Shown: positions 51,866 through 61,046, numbered from the stretch's first letter. The stretch: DNA of 64,000 bases from an uncultured Allosphingosinicella sp. (GCA_934539295.1 CAKTCN010000016.1:11753-75752), one strand, 5' to 3'. Made by a program: numbers and translations. The notes: generated by a model not told the origin, from the letters alone.

Positions 51866-52285
51866 TCAGCCCTGTCCCGCCAGCTGCGTCAGCGCGGTCA
51901 GGAAGGCGCCGGCGGTGCCGTAGAGCCGCTCGCGATGTTCCATGGGAAGCATCTCGTCGAGGAGGGCGTGGAACGCGCCGCCGTCGCGACCTGCGGCATG
52001 GTGGAGCATGTCGAGCAGCAGCGACTCGTCATGACTCATCCGGCCGCAGCAGGGCGGGCTGACCAGGAAAGGGTCCGGCCACGCGGTGCCCACTTCCTCC
52101 ATCAACAACCAGAATTGCCACGCGGCGCTGTCCGATCCCAGCCGCTGCGCCATGAGGAGGTTCGGGTCGCCTCCGCGCTTGCGCATCGCGACCCATAGCC
52201 GCGCCGACACGATGATATTGGCTTGTCCTTCGGACAGGCTGCCCAGCACGGGCTGGGCGAGCAGGGCGGAGAAATTGAAGGCCAT
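51866..52285 (-). CDS. Hypothetical protein, 139 residues
   Basis: ATG 52285 with GGGAGA upstream is chosen over an earlier in-frame start. Mostly helical, soluble; N-terminal MAFNFSALLAQPVLGSLSEG, central WQFWLLMEEVGTAW and HHAAGRDGGAFHALLDEMLP. Two adjacent cysteines (PPCCGRM) lie at about 78-79. No family recognised. It is 61 bases downstream of the peroxiredoxin gene on the same strand. Confidence 0.65.
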   Translation of the reverse strand: MAFNFSALLAQPVLGSLSEGQANIIVSARLWVAMRKRGGDPNLLMAQRLGSDSAAWQFWLLMEEVGTAWPDPFLVSPPCCGRMSHDESLLLDMLHHAAGRDGGAFHALLDEMLPMEHRERLYGTAGAFLTALTQLAGQG

Positions 52286-52346
52286 GCGAGTCTCCCTGAC
52301 AGACAGGAAGATTATTGCGAACAATTCTCAATAGCAACGGCTTTTG

Positions 52347-52877
52347 TCAGCTCCTCGCGCGCCACTTGCGCACGGCCGCCAGCGTGTTCTTCACATGGTC
52401 GCGATAATTCATGTCGCTGAATGCGTAGAGGATGCGCCCGTCGGGTGCGATCACATAGGAGGTGCGGTTGGTGAGGCCCGCGCGCTGCGGCAGGCTGACG
52501 TCATAGCCCTTCACGATCGCGGGCGTGGCGGTGGCGACCGCGAACTTGTCGCGGCATGCCTCGCGCGAGAAAGTGGTGAGCTTGTCGAGCGAATCCGCCG
52601 ACATGCCGATCACCGTCGCGCCGGCCTTGCGGAAGTCGTCGGACGCTTCGGCGAACTCGTGTGCCTCCGCCGTGCAGCCGGCGGTGAAGGCTGCGGGGAA
52701 GAAATAGAGCACGACCGGCCCTTTCTTGAGCTGCTCCGACAGGCTCAGCCGGAACGCCTTGCCGGCCAGCGCGCCGCGCGTCTCGAAATCGGGCGCCTTT
52801 GCGCCGGGCGTCAGCGCGGCTGCGGCGGGGAAGGCGAGGAGGGCGGCGGCGAGGGCCGCGGTGACGATCTTGCGCAT
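52347..52877 (-). CDS. Exported peroxiredoxin (BCP/PrxQ-like)
   Basis: The protein has 176 residues with a signal peptide (about 1-20, FPAAAALTPG). Peroxidatic Cys68 is in FTAGCTAEAHEF, the AhpC/BCP motif with the preceding Thr; a further Cys in SREACRDKF may be the resolving partner. It would reduce peroxides in the periplasm. It is divergent from the PEBP gene, with about 110 bases between starts. Confidence 0.9.
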   Translation of the reverse strand: MRKIVTAALAAALLAFPAAAALTPGAKAPDFETRGALAGKAFRLSLSEQLKKGPVVLYFFPAAFTAGCTAEAHEFAEASDDFRKAGATVIGMSADSLDKLTTFSREACRDKFAVATATPAIVKGYDVSLPQRAGLTNRTSYVIAPDGRILYAFSDMNYRDHVKNTLAAVRKWRARS

Positions 52878-52991
52878 GGGTCCGAAGCCTCTGTTGAGTG
52901 TTCCTGGCCGAGCCTAGGCCCAAGCCGCGCCATTGCCAATCGGACGGAGCCATGGCGGCGTGCAAGCATTTAGGCGCAGTACCGAAGGAGA

Positions 52992-53618
52992 ATGGCGATG
53001 TCGGAACATGTGCCCCACTGGCTGGGCAGCGCGATGCAGGGCCTGCGCGCCGGCGCGGACAAATTGTGCATCTTCCAGCCCGATCTCGGCGGCCGCTTCG
53101 GCAGGATCGATCTCGACAGCCCTGCCTTTGCCGATGGCGCGCGTCTGCCCGAACGGTTCACGGCCGATGGGCAAGGCGTGTCGCCGCCGTTGCTGTGGCG
53201 GGGCGTGCCGGACGGGACCAGGCGTCTGGCGCTCATCGTCGAGGATGCCGACGCGCCATCGCCGCAGCCGCTGGTCCACGCCGTGCTGTGGGACGTCGCG
53301 GCGACCGAGACGATGCTGGCCGAGGGCGCGATCCGCCCCGATGGCGATGGCGGCGCCGACGGATCGGACGTCGGCCGCAATTCGTATCTGCGCGAAGGCT
53401 GGCTGCCGCCCGATCCGCCGACAGGCCATGGCGAACATCATTATGCGTTCCAGCTGTTCGCGCTGGAGGACGGGCCCAATCCCGGCGATACGCCCGGCCG
53501 GGCAGCGCTGGTGGAGGCGATGGCAGGCCGCGTCCTTGCCGCAGGGCTGCTGACCGGCACCTATTCGCGCGGCGAGCCTGCGGGCGCCGGTCCGGTGGGA
53601 GCAGCCGTCTTCATCTAG
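52992..53618 (+). CDS. YbhB/YbcL PEBP-family protein
   Basis: The protein has 208 residues. The Raf-kinase-inhibitor-like fold contains ERFTADGQGVSPPLLW (about 54-69), the ligand-site DADAPSPQPLVHAVLWDV (about 84-101) and GHGEHHYAFQLFALE. Bacterial PEBP members bind small anions; the function is unclear. No signal peptide is seen, unlike YbcL. The start may be ATG 52992 or 52998. Confidence 0.88.
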   Translation: MAMSEHVPHWLGSAMQGLRAGADKLCIFQPDLGGRFGRIDLDSPAFADGARLPERFTADGQGVSPPLLWRGVPDGTRRLALIVEDADAPSPQPLVHAVLWDVAATETMLAEGAIRPDGDGGADGSDVGRNSYLREGWLPPDPPTGHGEHHYAFQLFALEDGPNPGDTPGRAALVEAMAGRVLAAGLLTGTYSRGEPAGAGPVGAAVFI

Positions 53619-53678
53619 GCTTTGCAAGTCGCCCGTCGCCACGCATCCTGGCGCCTTCCGAATCGGGGGGCGCGGAAG

Positions 53679-55046
53679 ATGGAAGGGGTGGGTGCGGCGC
53701 TGCGGGCGCTCGAATGGGTCGCGCATGAACTGGCCCTGCTTGCCGCGACGGGTTTCGTGATCCTGGGCCTCGGCGACATCGTCGTCGACCTGATTTGGCT
53801 GGCGCGCAGCCTTGTCCGGCGCAAGCTGCCCACGCTGACGGTTGCCAGGCTGCCGCCCCCTCTCGACGACGGCCCGCTTGTCATCTTCACCCCGGCATGG
53901 GACGAATCGGCGGTGATCGGGCGGATGCTGGCCCACACGTTGGCGACCCTGTCCCACCGCGACTATCGCATCTATGTCGGCTGCTATCCCAACGATCCGG
54001 CCACGATTGCGGTGGTGGAGGCGGTCGCCGGCCCTCGCATCCGGATCGTCATCGGCCCGGTGCCGGGGCCCACGACCAAGGCGGACTGCCTCAACCGCCT
54101 GTGGCGCGCGATGCAGGCGGACGAGGTGCGCGAGGGTCGCCGCTTCAAGGCGGTGGTGCTGCATGATGCCGAGGATGTCGTCCACCCCGACGAACTCACT
54201 GTTCTGGGCACGATGGTCGACCGCCACGACCTCGTCCAATTGCCGGTCGTCGCCATGATCCATCCCAAGTCGCCGTTCGTGAGCGGCTCCTATGCCGACG
54301 AATTTTCCGAATCGCATGGCAAGGAGATGGTGGTGCGCGGTGCAATCGGCGCGGCCTTGCCGTCGGCGGGCGTCGGCTGCGCCTTCTCGCGCCGGGCGCT
54401 CGTGGCGATCGCCGGCGCCGAGAACCTGCCCTTCGACGCCGCCAGCCTGACCGAGGATTATGAACTCGGCCTCAAGCTGCGCGATCTCGGCGCGACCGCC
54501 GCCTTCGTCCGCGTGCGCGACGCGGAGGGGCGGCTCGTCTCCACCCGCGAATATTTTCCGCACCGCTTCCGGGATGCGGTGCATCAGAAGAGCCGCTGGA
54601 TGACCGGCATCGCGCTCGCCGGATGGGACCGGCTCGGCTGGAGCGGGCGGCTCGCCGAGCGCTGGATGCGACTGCGCGACCGGCAGTCGCTGCTCGCCGC
54701 CTTCCTGCTCTTCTGCGGCTATCTGAGCCTGATCCTCTGGGCGTCGCTCAAGCTGGCGGGCCTGGGCGTGGACTGGCAATCGGTGGAGGTCGGGTCGATG
54801 CTGGTCCTCGCGCTCGAACTGAACCTCGTTCTGCTCGCCTGGCGCGTGGCCATGCGCTTCGGCTTCGTCACGCATCTCTATGGCTGGCGGCAGGGACTGC
54901 TCTCGATCCCGCGCATCCTCACCGGCAACTTCATCGCGATCTGCGCCGCCTTCAAGGCGCTGGTCCGCTATCGCACCATCGTGAAGGGCGGCCGCGCCGA
55001 ATGGGGCAAGACCGCGCACGATTTTCCCGTGAGCGTCGACGCATGA
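53679..55046 (+). CDS. NfrB-like membrane glycosyltransferase
   Basis: The protein has 455 residues from ATG 53679. A first membrane helix (about 18-42) precedes a GT2 domain: LVIFTPAWDESAVIG, HDAEDVVHPDEL (Asp163, Asp166), LTEDYELGLKL and HQKSRWMTG (QxxRW-type). Two to four C-terminal helices follow (about 345-440). It matches phage-N4-adsorption protein NfrB, which pairs with NfrA to export a glycan. E. coli NfrB is about 745 residues with a c-di-GMP-binding MshEN domain; this protein stops right after the membrane region. It overlaps the next gene (ATGA). Confidence 0.85.
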   Translation: MEGVGAALRALEWVAHELALLAATGFVILGLGDIVVDLIWLARSLVRRKLPTLTVARLPPPLDDGPLVIFTPAWDESAVIGRMLAHTLATLSHRDYRIYVGCYPNDPATIAVVEAVAGPRIRIVIGPVPGPTTKADCLNRLWRAMQADEVREGRRFKAVVLHDAEDVVHPDELTVLGTMVDRHDLVQLPVVAMIHPKSPFVSGSYADEFSESHGKEMVVRGAIGAALPSAGVGCAFSRRALVAIAGAENLPFDAASLTEDYELGLKLRDLGATAAFVRVRDAEGRLVSTREYFPHRFRDAVHQKSRWMTGIALAGWDRLGWSGRLAERWMRLRDRQSLLAAFLLFCGYLSLILWASLKLAGLGVDWQSVEVGSMLVLALELNLVLLAWRVAMRFGFVTHLYGWRQGLLSIPRILTGNFIAICAAFKALVRYRTIVKGGRAEWGKTAHDFPVSVDA

Positions 55047-56017
55047 TCCCGCCGCCGATCCGCTTCCTCCTGCTGGTGATCGGGGCGTGGGGAGTCGGCC
55101 GCGCGATCGTGCTCAGCCTTCCGGAGGAGACCGCCGTAACCGCACGCCGGCACCTGGCCGCCACCACGCCGCCGCCCCTGCCGCTGCGCCCCGCCTTGCC
55201 GCCGCTTCGGAAGGCAATGGCGGCAGCGCCCCCCGTCATGGTTGCGCATCTCGCGCGGCACGCCCCTTCAAAGCCGCTCATGCCGGACACTGCCGGCGGC
55301 ATCACGATCGTCACGAGGCACCCCAGGCCCCGGCCACAAACGCCGCTGCCCCTTCCGCCGTATCGGCCGGGCGCGCTGCCGTCGCTCTCACCCGCCCCCG
55401 TGCAGGCCCGCGAAAGCCGATGGGGCGGATCGGCATGGCTGTTCCTGCGCGAACGGGCAGGCGCGTCGCTCGCGCCCGTAGGATCGCTCGGCGGCAGCCA
55501 GGCGGGCGGGCGCGTCACTTATGCCCTCGCCGGCCGCGCAGCCCTGAGCGCGCGTGCCTATCTGCCGCTCGAAGTGCAGGAGGAGGCGGAAGTGGCGTTC
55601 GGCGTCGATCTTGTGCCCGTCGCATCCCTGCCGGTCCATGTGCTGCTGGAAAGGCGCGAGGGCATCGGACGTAAAGGCCGATCGGCTTTCTCCGCCACGC
55701 TCTATGGCGGCATCGACGAGGCGCCGGTGGTCGGCCCCGTCCGGCTGAACGCCTATGCGCAGGCGGGCATGGTGGGCCTGCGCTCCCGCGACCTCTTCGT
55801 GGACGGTTCGGCACGGCTTCATGTCCGCACGGGCGGCATCAGGGCGGGGGCTGGCATCTGGGGCGCGGCCCAACCGGGCGCCGAGCGGCTCGACATCGGG
55901 CCGACCCTTTCGCTTCCCACCCCCATCGGCACCGTTCAGGCCGATTGGCGCTTCCGCATCGCCGGCGATGCGCGGCCAGGCAGCGGCCTGGCCGTGACGC
56001 TCGCCACCGACTTCTGA
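55043..56017 (+). CDS. NfrA C-terminal-domain-like outer-membrane protein
   Basis: The protein has 324 residues from ATG 55043. A short hydrophobic segment (about 6-24) is followed by a Pro-rich linker (about 40-125) and a beta-strand-rich domain (about 125-324) ending VQADWRFRIAGDARPGSG and VTLATDF. This end resembles the C-terminal barrel of NfrA; the TPR region of full NfrA (about 990 residues) is absent. Together with the upstream NfrB-like protein it would form a reduced glycan export pair. Confidence 0.7.
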   Translation: MIPPPIRFLLLVIGAWGVGRAIVLSLPEETAVTARRHLAATTPPPLPLRPALPPLRKAMAAAPPVMVAHLARHAPSKPLMPDTAGGITIVTRHPRPRPQTPLPLPPYRPGALPSLSPAPVQARESRWGGSAWLFLRERAGASLAPVGSLGGSQAGGRVTYALAGRAALSARAYLPLEVQEEAEVAFGVDLVPVASLPVHVLLERREGIGRKGRSAFSATLYGGIDEAPVVGPVRLNAYAQAGMVGLRSRDLFVDGSARLHVRTGGIRAGAGIWGAAQPGAERLDIGPTLSLPTPIGTVQADWRFRIAGDARPGSGLAVTLATDF

Positions 56018-56065
56018 TCGCCTCCCGCCTTCCGCAGGCGCCGATAAGGCGTTAGTCCCTTAACC

Positions 56066-56977
56066 GTGGACATCTACCTCCCGATCGCCGGCCTGTCGGT
56101 CAATGCGCTGATGATCATCGGCCTCGGCGGCGTGGTGGGCCTGCTCACCGGCATGATCGGCGTGGGCGGCGGCTTCCTCACCACGCCTATCCTGATCTTC
56201 TACGGCATCCCGCCTGCGGTCGCGGTCGCGTCCGCCACCACTCAGATCACCGGCACCAGTGTATCCGGCGTGCTCGCGCACCGGCGGCGCAAGGGCGTGG
56301 ACTATGAAATGGGCGTGGTGATCATCGTCGGCGGCCTGCTGGGGTCGCTGGCCGGCGGCTTCCTGTTCCGCTTTCTCCAGAATAGCGGGCAGATCGATAC
56401 CGCCATCGCCATTCTCTATGTGCTCTTGCTCGGCACGATGGGTGTGCTGATGGCAAAAGAATCGGCCGGCGCGCTCGGCCTCATCAACAAGGACAAGCCG
56501 CGCGCGCCGGCGAAGCGGCACAACCCGCTGATCGCCGCATTGCCGATGCGCTGGCGCTTCTACCGGTCGGGCCTCTACATATCGCCGCTCGCACCGCTGA
56601 TGCTGGGCTTCGTGTCCGGTATGCTGACCGTGTTGCTGGGTGTCGGCGGCGGCTTCATCGTGGTGCCCGCCATGATCTACCTGCTCGGCATGTCGGCGCA
56701 GGTGGTGGTCGGCACGTCCCTGCTCCAGATCCTGTTCGTGACGGCGGCCACCACCATCGTCCATGCGACCACCACGCGATCGGTCGACATCGTGCTCGCC
56801 GTCCTGCTCCTGACCGGCTCGGTCGTGGGAGCGCAGGTCGGCGCCCGGCTGGCGCAGAAGGTGAAGCCCGAATTGCTCCGCCTCTTCCTCGCGCTCACCG
56901 TTCTCGGCGTCGCCTTCCGCATGGCGCTCGGCCTCGGCTGGCAGCCGGAGGAAATCTACACGGTACAGATGCTGTGA
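56066..56977 (+). CDS. TauE/SafE-family sulfite exporter-like permease
   Basis: The protein has 303 residues. Eight membrane helices are arranged in two repeats (about 10-125 and 165-300). GGVVGLLTGMIGVGGGFLTT and VGGGFIVVPAMIYLLGM hold the paired GxGGGF-type signatures of the family (DUF81/TauE). Such proteins export sulfite, sulfoacetate or related anions. It overlaps the TIGR02186 gene (GTGA), a frequent alphaproteobacterial pairing. Confidence 0.92.
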   Translation: MDIYLPIAGLSVNALMIIGLGGVVGLLTGMIGVGGGFLTTPILIFYGIPPAVAVASATTQITGTSVSGVLAHRRRKGVDYEMGVVIIVGGLLGSLAGGFLFRFLQNSGQIDTAIAILYVLLLGTMGVLMAKESAGALGLINKDKPRAPAKRHNPLIAALPMRWRFYRSGLYISPLAPLMLGFVSGMLTVLLGVGGGFIVVPAMIYLLGMSAQVVVGTSLLQILFVTAATTIVHATTTRSVDIVLAVLLLTGSVVGAQVGARLAQKVKPELLRLFLALTVLGVAFRMALGLGWQPEEIYTVQML

Positions 56978-57732
56978 GGGCGGGCGCGCTCCTCCTCGCC
57001 GCGCTGGCCCCGCTCGTTATGGGGCAGGCCAAGCCGCTGCTCGTGCCGGAGGTCAGCCAGGACAAGGTCGAGATCCGTTATTCCTTCACAGGTGCCGAAC
57101 TTCTGCTGTTCGGCGCCATCGTCTACCCGGGCGGGCGCGTGCCTTCGGGCGCTTCGGACATCGCGGTGGTGGTGAAGGGCCCGACCGAACGCATCGTGGT
57201 GCGCGAGAAACAGCAGGTCGCCGGCATCTGGATGAACGTTGAAAGCGCGCGCTTCCGCTCGGCTCCGGCCTTCTACGCGGTGGCATCGTCGCGGCCGCTG
57301 GATCGCATCATCGACGAGCGCACCGCCGCCATTTACGAACTTGGCCTCGGGAATCTTCAGCTTTCCCCCGCCACCGGCAACGAAGTGGAGGTGCAGCAGC
57401 GCTTCGAACGCGGCCTGCTGGACCTCAGGCAGCGCGGCGAACTCTATCGCGAGGATCCGGACGGCGTCGAGATTCGCCAGGGTGTCCTGTACCGCGCCTC
57501 CATCCACATTCCGGCGCGCGTGCCGGTCGGCGATTATACGGCCGAAACCTTCCTGATCCGCGACGGCCGGGTCGTGGCCGGCGAAGCGCGCGAGGTCACG
57601 ATCGAAAAGCTCGGCTTCGAACGGTTCGTCGCCAATGCGGCGGAACAATGGTCGCTCGCTTACGGTCTCGCCGCGGTGGCGGTGTCCGTGCTGCTCGGCT
57701 GGGCGGGAAGCGCGGTGTTCAGGCGCCGCTGA
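56974..57732 (+). CDS. TIGR02186-family membrane-anchored protein
   Basis: The protein has 252 residues and a GTG start overlapping the TauE stop. A signal sequence (about 1-18) precedes a beta-rich periplasmic part (LVPEVSQDKVEIRYSFTGAE, LLLFGAIVYPGGRVPSG, VVVKGPTERIVVREK) and a C-terminal membrane helix (about 225-247). TIGR02186 proteins are found next to TauE-like permeases in alphaproteobacteria and are of unknown function, perhaps an accessory subunit. Confidence 0.9.
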   Translation: MRAGALLLAALAPLVMGQAKPLLVPEVSQDKVEIRYSFTGAELLLFGAIVYPGGRVPSGASDIAVVVKGPTERIVVREKQQVAGIWMNVESARFRSAPAFYAVASSRPLDRIIDERTAAIYELGLGNLQLSPATGNEVEVQQRFERGLLDLRQRGELYREDPDGVEIRQGVLYRASIHIPARVPVGDYTAETFLIRDGRVVAGEAREVTIEKLGFERFVANAAEQWSLAYGLAAVAVSVLLGWAGSAVFRRR

Positions 57733-57817
57733 GCAGGCGCGGCTACCGCCTCGGCCCAGGCGGTGGATGACCAAGCGCCGGAAGGGAAAATTTACCCCTC
57801 CGCCTTAATCCCGCGCC

Positions 57818-59425
57818 ATGGACACAGCCACTCACGCCAGCCCTATCGGCCACATCGTCGCGATCGAGGGCGGCGGGGCCAGGGTCGAATTCGATGGTCT
57901 GCGCCTGCGCGAACTCGGCAGCCATCCCGATCCCAGCATCGCCATGTCGGGTCAGATCGGGAGCCAGATCAGGCTCAAGGCCGGGCGCCGCTGGATCATC
58001 TGCAGCGTGCGCAGCCTTCGCGCCGATCCCGCGGCGAACGCGATCCTGGCCGAGATCGACTTCATGGGAGAGGGCGACGCGGGGCAGGGCGACGGCCTCG
58101 GCAACTTCCGGCGCGGTGTCACTTGCTATCCGCTGCCCGGCGATCATGCCTATCCGGTCAGCGGGGGCGACCTTCGCCAGATGTTCGCCGCATCCGAACG
58201 CGCGCATATCGAGGTCGGCACCGTCTATCCCACCGCCGACGTGCGCGGCGCGCTTTATGTGGATGCCATGCTCGGCAAGCATTTCGCCCTGCTCGGCTCC
58301 ACCGGCACTGGCAAGTCGACCGCCACCGCGCTCATCCTCCACCGCATCTGCGATCTGGCACCGGAGGGGCACATCGTCATGGTCGATCCGCATGGCGAAT
58401 ATGCCGCCGCGTTCAAGGACAAGGGCGAGCTCCTCAACGTCGACAATCTCGCCATGCCATACTGGCTGATGAACTTCGAAGAACATGTCGAGGTGATCGT
58501 CACCTCCACCGGCGCCGACCGGCAGCAGGACATGGACATCCTCGCCAAATGCCTGCTCGCAGCGCGTGCACGCAACCGCGCTGCGCAGGGGCTGACCAAG
58601 CTGACGGTGGACTCGCCCATCCCCTATCTGTTGTCGGACCTCACAACCGCGATCGCGAACGAAATGGGCCTGCTCAACAAGGCGACCGACACCGCTCCCT
58701 ATCTGCGGCTCAAGACCAAGATCGACGAATTGAAGTCCGATCCGCGCTATGCCTTCATGTTCTCCGGCATGCTGGTCGCCGACACGATGCCGGCCTTCCT
58801 CGCCAAGATCTTCCGCATGCCCGCGCGCGGGCGACCGATCTCGATCATCGACGTGTCGGGCGTGCCGTCGGACATCACGTCGGTCGTCGTCGCCATGCTG
58901 TCACGGCTGGTGTTCGACTTCGCCATCTGGTCGCGCGCCGAGGTGCAACGTCCGGTGCTCCTGGTGTGCGAGGAAGCGCATCGCTACGTCCCCGCCGACA
59001 AGACCTCGAGCGGCCAGGCGGTGCGCAAGGTGCTGGAACGGATCGCCAAGGAAGGTCGCAAATATGGCGTAAGCCTTGGCCTCGTAACGCAGCGCCCGTC
59101 GGACCTTGCCGAAGGCGTGCTGTCGCAATGCGGCACCATCATCGCCATGCGCCTCAACAACGATCGCGACCAGACGTTCGTAAAGTCGGCTATGCCCGAG
59201 AGTGCGCGCGGCTTCCTCGACGTCATTCCCGCGCTACGCAACCGCGAATGCATCATCTGCGGCGAAGGCGTCGCCATCCCGATCCGCGTTGCCTTCGACG
59301 ACCTCGAACGCGAGCTCCAGCCGGCATCGTCGGACCCGGTCTTCTCCGACCTGTGGAAGCAGACCGGCGGCGAGGAGGACACGATCGCGCGCGTAATAAA
59401 GCGGTGGCGCGCGCAGGGCAGCTAA
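57818..59425 (+). CDS. HerA-like ATPase/helicase (DUF87)
   Basis: The protein has 535 residues. An N-terminal HAS-barrel (about 1-100) leads to a FtsK/HerA ATPase with Walker A GSTGTGKST (160-168), VMVDPHGEYA after it, Walker B VLLVCEEAHRYVP (about 386-398), and an Arg-finger-type GLVTQRPSDL. Archaeal HerA works with the nuclease NurA in end resection; no NurA-like gene lies next to this one. The bacterial role is inferred to be DNA translocation. An inverted repeat follows the stop. Confidence 0.9.
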   Translation: MDTATHASPIGHIVAIEGGGARVEFDGLRLRELGSHPDPSIAMSGQIGSQIRLKAGRRWIICSVRSLRADPAANAILAEIDFMGEGDAGQGDGLGNFRRGVTCYPLPGDHAYPVSGGDLRQMFAASERAHIEVGTVYPTADVRGALYVDAMLGKHFALLGSTGTGKSTATALILHRICDLAPEGHIVMVDPHGEYAAAFKDKGELLNVDNLAMPYWLMNFEEHVEVIVTSTGADRQQDMDILAKCLLAARARNRAAQGLTKLTVDSPIPYLLSDLTTAIANEMGLLNKATDTAPYLRLKTKIDELKSDPRYAFMFSGMLVADTMPAFLAKIFRMPARGRPISIIDVSGVPSDITSVVVAMLSRLVFDFAIWSRAEVQRPVLLVCEEAHRYVPADKTSSGQAVRKVLERIAKEGRKYGVSLGLVTQRPSDLAEGVLSQCGTIIAMRLNNDRDQTFVKSAMPESARGFLDVIPALRNRECIICGEGVAIPIRVAFDDLERELQPASSDPVFSDLWKQTGGEEDTIARVIKRWRAQGS

Positions 59426-59438
59426 GCCCTCCGCCGCC

Positions 59439-59523
59439 CCGTTCGCTTTGAGCGAAGTCGAGGAGCGGGTTCGTAGAGCCGCAGCCTGATCCAGCGTTTC
59501 TCGACTTCGCTCGAAACGAACGG
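59439..59523 (+). repeat. Intergenic inverted-repeat element, family 5 (GAGCGAAGTCGAG)
   Basis: CCGTTCG...GAGCGAAGTCGAG at the left is the reverse complement of CTCGACTTCGCTC...CGAACGG at the right, around a ~37-base centre. It lies between the convergent HerA-like and M23 genes. This is the fifth distinct palindrome family in the window. Confidence 0.8.
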
Positions 59524-59528
59524 AGGCG

Positions 59529-61046
59529 CTAGTCCGCGGCCACAGCCCCAGCTGCAGGCTTCGCCGTCAACGGCGTCCCCAGCAGCCCGCGCAGCTTGGC
59601 CCGGAACGCACTCAGCGCCCCGCCCGAAAGCTGCGCCCGCGTGGTGAACTTGACCGACGCCGGATTCACCGGAGCGCCGTTGCGATACAGCTCGTAGTGA
59701 AGATGCGGTCCGGTCGATAGGCCCGTCGACCCGACATAGCCGATCACCTGTCCCTGCCGCACGCTCTGCCCGGCGCGCACCGTCATCCGGCTCATATGGC
59801 TGTAAGAGGTCGCCAGCCCGCCCGCATGAGCAAGCCGCACCTGGTTGCCATAGCCGCCCGCGCGGCCCGACCGGGTAACGCGGCCGTCGGCGGCGGCCAG
59901 GATCGGCGTGCCGTGCCCGGCGCGGAAATCCATGCCCTTGTGCATGCGCGAGAAGCCGAGGATCGGGTGGCGCCGCATGCCGAAATTGGACGACACATTG
60001 CCCGGTACCGGCCGCTGCAGAGCGCCGCTCGTCTTGCCGACTCCGCTCGCCTCGAACCACTGGCTGCGGCCGTCCTGCTCCCACTCCATCAGCTGCAGCC
60101 GCTTGCCGCCGGCGCGGTCGAGACCTGCGTAAAGCAGTTTGCCGGTTTCGGTCTCGCCCGTTTCCGCACGGCGGTGCTCGATGACGAGGTCGAAGCGGTC
60201 GTTCGCGCCCAGGGTGGACACGTTCATCTGCGTCGCCAGTGCGCGCAGGTAGGATTCCACCGCCTTGGCGGGGGCGCCTGCCGCGCGGGCGGCGCGATAG
60301 AGGCTGGTGCCCACCACGCCCTGGATGCGGAGCGGCGTATGATCCACGCGGATCGACACCGGCCGCGCCTGCAAAGTGCCGTCCACGCGCGCCATCTCGA
60401 TCCGCAGGTCGAAACGGGCGCGGAAATCGAGATTGTCCAGCGGGCGCGGAGCGTTGCGGTTCGGCCGCCGTCCCAGCGCAATGTCGAGCGGCGTGCCGCC
60501 CTCTATCTCCGACAGGGGCAGGATGCCCTCGACCAGCCCGGCCGCCTGCTTCGCCTCGGCCGAGGCGACGCCCGCACGCTCCAGCGCGCGGACCAGGCCG
60601 TCGCCCTGGCCCAGCATGGCGGTGAGTTCGATCCTGGGGCGCTCCGGTGTGTCGGTCAGCGGCTGCACGGCGTCGGTCGCGGCCATCCGGCGCCCGGTAT
60701 CCGCGCCGAGCGCGAGCGGGCTGATCGCCAGTGCGCGCATCTCGCCATATTCGGCATCCGCCAACGCTGCGGGCGAGGCGCCGGGCAGGGGCTCCACCGC
60801 CGGCCGCAGCGCGATGGCGGCGGCGCACAGGCCGATACATGCGGCAAGCCCACCCCACCAACGAACCGATCCGATTCCGCGGCCAAGGTCCACCACCAAG
60901 TCGAGATCGTGCAAGGACGGACGCGCGCGCTCGAACGCAGGCATTGCCGCCGGACGCAAGGCAGGCGCGAAGCCGAGCGCCGCCGCGCCGCCGCCATTAC
61001 CCGAAACTGCATCGGTAAACTGGTACAAGAAACCCCCGTGCGCCAA
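59529..61046 (-). CDS. M23-family metallopeptidase (LytM/DD-endopeptidase type)
   Basis: The protein has up to 505 residues. TTG 61046, TTG 61028 (GGGGG upstream) or ATG 60944 may start it. A membrane helix (about 60-80) anchors a periplasmic part; the LytM domain is near the C-terminus (about 340-460) with zinc ligands in HKGMDF (His, Asp) and the HLHYEL segment (HxH). The active site is complete, so it should cut peptidoglycan stem-peptide bridges rather than be an EnvC-like activator. A LysM/OPAL-like region lies between. Confidence 0.92.
   Translation of the reverse strand: MAHGGFLYQFTDAVSGNGGGAAALGFAPALRPAAMPAFERARPSLHDLDLVVDLGRGIGSVRWWGGLAACIGLCAAAIALRPAVEPLPGASPAALADAEYGEMRALAISPLALGADTGRRMAATDAVQPLTDTPERPRIELTAMLGQGDGLVRALERAGVASAEAKQAAGLVEGILPLSEIEGGTPLDIALGRRPNRNAPRPLDNLDFRARFDLRIEMARVDGTLQARPVSIRVDHTPLRIQGVVGTSLYRAARAAGAPAKAVESYLRALATQMNVSTLGANDRFDLVIEHRRAETGETETGKLLYAGLDRAGGKRLQLMEWEQDGRSQWFEASGVGKTSGALQRPVPGNVSSNFGMRRHPILGFSRMHKGMDFRAGHGTPILAAADGRVTRSGRAGGYGNQVRLAHAGGLATSYSHMSRMTVRAGQSVRQGQVIGYVGSTGLSTGPHLHYELYRNGAPVNPASVKFTTRAQLSGGALSAFRAKLRGLLGTPLTAKPAAGAVAAD

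Noticed and set aside
52914..55019. 701-codon minus-strand open frame
   Set aside because: Shadow of the PEBP and NfrB-like genes, which have clear domain matches.
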